From positions 1-8,058 of the forward strand of contig JAAYXG010000532.1 of the NCBI GenBank assembly GCA_012516015.1: a stretch of 8,058 bases of DNA, given 5' to 3'. A program made the position numbers and the translations under genes. Under the pieces are notes generated by a model, which was given only the letters and a program-made list of their open reading frames with translations, ran no database searches and was not told the DNA's origin. Below are positions 7,070-8,058 of the stretch, piece by piece (the first letter of the stretch is position 1; each line of letters starts with the position of its first letter). Source of the stretch: Lysobacteraceae bacterium (GTDB taxonomy: Bacteria; Pseudomonadota; Gammaproteobacteria; Steroidobacterales; Steroidobacteraceae).

Positions 7070-7831
7070 GTGGAGTATTCGCACCGCATTTCGGGCTGTC
7101 AACCGCGAAAGCGCATTCAGGTTGACAGCCTGTGGGCTTCGATTTCGTCGGTGCTCTGGCCGCCGAGCTGCGTCCTATGTCAAGGCACGGGACAGCCCGG
7201 CCGGGACCTGTGCGTCGCATGCGAAGGGGACCTCATCGCAAACCCGGTGTGTTGCATGCGCTGCGCGCAGCCGCTCTTTCGAACGCGCGCTCGCCGCGAT
7301 CTCTGCGGTCGCTGCCTCGGCGCGCACGCCATCATCGAGTCGAGCTTCGTCCCGTATCGCTACGCCTATCCTCTCGATCGCCTGATTCAGCGGCTCAAGT
7401 ACGGCAATGCGCTCAGCGTCGCGCGCGTGCTCGGCGGTCTTTTCGCCGACCGGCGCGCAGAGCTCGAGTGCGAACAAGCCCCGGAGCTCATCGTTCCGGT
7501 GCCGCTCGGACGGCGACGCTATCGCGAACGCGGCTTCAATCAAGCTCACGAGCTGGCGCGCGCGGTGAGTCGGCGCGCGAATATCGAGCTGCGCAGCGAC
7601 CTCGTCGAAAGAATGCGCGAGACACCGGAGCAAGCCGGTCTTCCGCGCCGGCAACGTCGCCGCAACGTGCGCGGCGCCTTCCGTTTGCTGCGGACTTTGA
7701 AGGCCTCGCACATCGCGATCTTCGACGACGTCGTCACGACGGGCAGCACCGTGAACGAGCTTGCGAAGGTATTGCGCCGCGCGGGCGCGAGGAGGATCGA
7801 GGTCTGGGCGATTGCGCGCGCAGGTCGGTAG
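7070..7831 (+). CDS. comF: ComF family phosphoribosyltransferase-like protein (competence/DNA uptake)
   Basis: Homologue of ComF/GntX, needed for natural transformation in several bacteria and thought to help handle incoming single-stranded DNA in the cytoplasm. The exact biochemistry is unsettled. From GTG 7070 it has 253 residues. An N-terminal zinc-ribbon region has cysteine pairs at 34/37, 48/51, 62/65 and 79/82. The phosphoribosyltransferase domain follows, with VPVPLGRRRYRERGFNQA (142-159, family signature). The PRPP loop FDDVVTTGSTV is at 218-228. The first about 25 residues before LWPPSCVLC are not conserved family sequence and their codons carry the bioB promoter and operator. A shorter protein from GTG 7151 is possible but lacks a ribosome site. 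It is divergent from bioB, convergent with ubiA, and ends in TAG. Confidence 0.93.
   Translation: MEYSHRISGCQPRKRIQVDSLWASISSVLWPPSCVLCQGTGQPGRDLCVACEGDLIANPVCCMRCAQPLFRTRARRDLCGRCLGAHAIIESSFVPYRYAYPLDRLIQRLKYGNALSVARVLGGLFADRRAELECEQAPELIVPVPLGRRRYRERGFNQAHELARAVSRRANIELRSDLVERMRETPEQAGLPRRQRRRNVRGAFRLLRTLKASHIAIFDDVVTTGSTVNELAKVLRRAGARRIEVWAIARAGR
7074..7102 (-). promoter_or_regulatory. bioB promoter, sigma70-like
   Basis: On the minus strand a perfect -35 TTGACA (7102-7097) is followed after 17 bases by AATACT (7079-7074), a 4-of-6 match to the -10 consensus. Transcription should begin near 7067 and leave a leader of about 75 bases before bioB. The -35 box lies inside one arm of the inverted repeat at 7094-7130, so a bound repressor would block RNA polymerase. 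The leader carries a small hairpin at 7032-7044. Confidence 0.65.
7094..7130. promoter_or_regulatory. Perfect inverted repeat resembling a BirA biotin operator
   Basis: GGCTGTCAACC (7094-7104) and GGTTGACAGCC (7120-7130) are exact reverse complements separated by 15 bases. The core TGTCAACC-N15-GGTTGACA differs from the known BirA operator TGTAAACC-N14/15-GGTTTACA by one symmetric base pair. Arms, spacer length and place over the bioB -35 box all fit BirA, the biotin ligase that represses biotin genes when biotin is plentiful. The site lies inside the comF reading frame, about 25 bases after its likely start. Another regulator with a similar site cannot be excluded from sequence alone. Confidence 0.7.
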
Positions 7832-7959
7832 CGCGCGACTCGTAATCCATGATTCGTGACGAGCAAGAGGCTAGCGCCTCGATTCTGACTGCCCGCAAGT
7901 CGCGGATCACCAGTCACGAGGCTCTTGCACCCGCGAGTCACGAATCACGAGTCACGAGC
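7832..7959. repeat. Seven-base repeat element with nested inverted repeats between comF and ubiA
   Basis: This gap between the convergent genes holds no reading frame of note. Units of seven are plain at 7936-7956: agtcacg, aatcacg, agtcacg. Complementary units (ttcgtga at 7853-7859) occur on the other side. The halves pair: GATTCGTGAC (7851-7860) with GTCACGAATC (7937-7946), and GCAAGAG (7863-7869) with CTCTTGC (7922-7928). Inside is a small hairpin, GAGGC-tagc-GCCTC (7867-7880). The whole could form a long stem and might act as a bidirectional terminator or barrier for comF and ubiA transcripts, although no T-run is present. Confidence 0.6.
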
Positions 7960-8058
7960 TCACCTCCACAGATACTCCAGCGCGATGCCGATGAACACCG
8001 ACATGCCGAAGTAGTTGTTGTTGAGGAATGCGCGGAAGCACTTTTCGCGCTCTCGATC
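7960..8058 (-). CDS. ubiA: 4-hydroxybenzoate polyprenyltransferase UbiA, C-terminal fragment
   Basis: Only the last 32 codons are in the window; the gene continues past the right edge. The frame reads [14 protein letters not shown] and ends in a hydrophobic helix and EYLWR before TGA (7962-7960). The CFRAFLNNN segment followed by a final membrane helix is the characteristic end of UbiA, which joins the polyprenyl tail to 4-hydroxybenzoate in ubiquinone synthesis at the inner membrane. Ubiquinone production fits the aerobic respiratory genes at the left of the window. The gene converges with comF. Confidence 0.85.
   Translation of the reverse strand, partial: DREREKCFRAFLNNNYFGMSVFIGIALEYLWR

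Noticed and set aside
6258..7385. 375-codon open frame on the plus strand opposite bioB and running into comF
   Set aside because: It overlaps bioB antisense and comF out of frame; both real genes have full catalytic motifs.
7832..7959. CRISPR-like array
   Set aside because: Repeats are seven bases, contiguous and drifting, with no 20-40 base repeats or unique spacers, and no cas genes are nearby.
1..8058. A novel defence, mobile or secondary-metabolite system
   Set aside because: Every substantial gene is a recognised respiratory, biotin, competence or ubiquinone gene; no integrase, transposase, toxin-antitoxin pair or tRNA is visible.

Overview
The window is GC-rich bacterial DNA, most likely from an aerobic gammaproteobacterium (Xanthomonadales, Nevskiales or a related group). 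The evidence is the gene order coxB-coxA-small ORF-ctaG-coxC, a DUF2244 membrane protein beside it, a xanthomonad-like BioC, the divergent comF/bioB pair, and the ubiquinone gene ubiA. The order is inferred from protein style, not from a search. All genes except comF lie on the minus strand.

Region 1 (1-4237, minus strand) is an aa3-type cytochrome c oxidase operon, transcribed coxB, coxA, a 42-residue one-helix protein, ctaG, coxC. CoxB holds the CuA site. CoxA holds heme a, heme a3, CuB and both proton channels. CtaG delivers copper to CuB, and CoxC completes the core. The gene after coxC lies off the left edge; only the last base or two of the coxC stop codon is missing. CoxB to the small ORF are packed with 2-6 base gaps. 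The two gaps around ctaG instead hold degenerate seven-base repeat elements.

Region 2 (4339-5074) is a DUF2244 membrane protein gene just upstream of coxB on the same strand, with a good extended -10 element ahead of it. It may be read through into the cox operon.

Region 3 (5075-7130) is biotin synthesis: bioB (sulfur insertion, last step) followed 7 bases later by bioC (malonyl-ACP methyl ester formation, first committed step). bioF, bioH, bioA and bioD are not here. Upstream of bioB is a sigma70-like promoter whose TTGACA -35 box lies inside a perfect 11-bp inverted repeat with a 15-base spacer. The repeat resembles a BirA biotin operator. It falls inside the first codons of the divergent comF gene.

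Region 4 (7056-8058) is comF on the plus strand, a repeat-filled intergenic stretch (7832-7959), and the last 32 codons of ubiA coming from the right on the minus strand.

I see no mobile element, CRISPR array, RNA gene, defence system or clearly new system. The items most worth a second look are the biotin operator inside comF, the seven-base repeat elements in three gaps, and the tiny conserved-position membrane protein of the cox operon.
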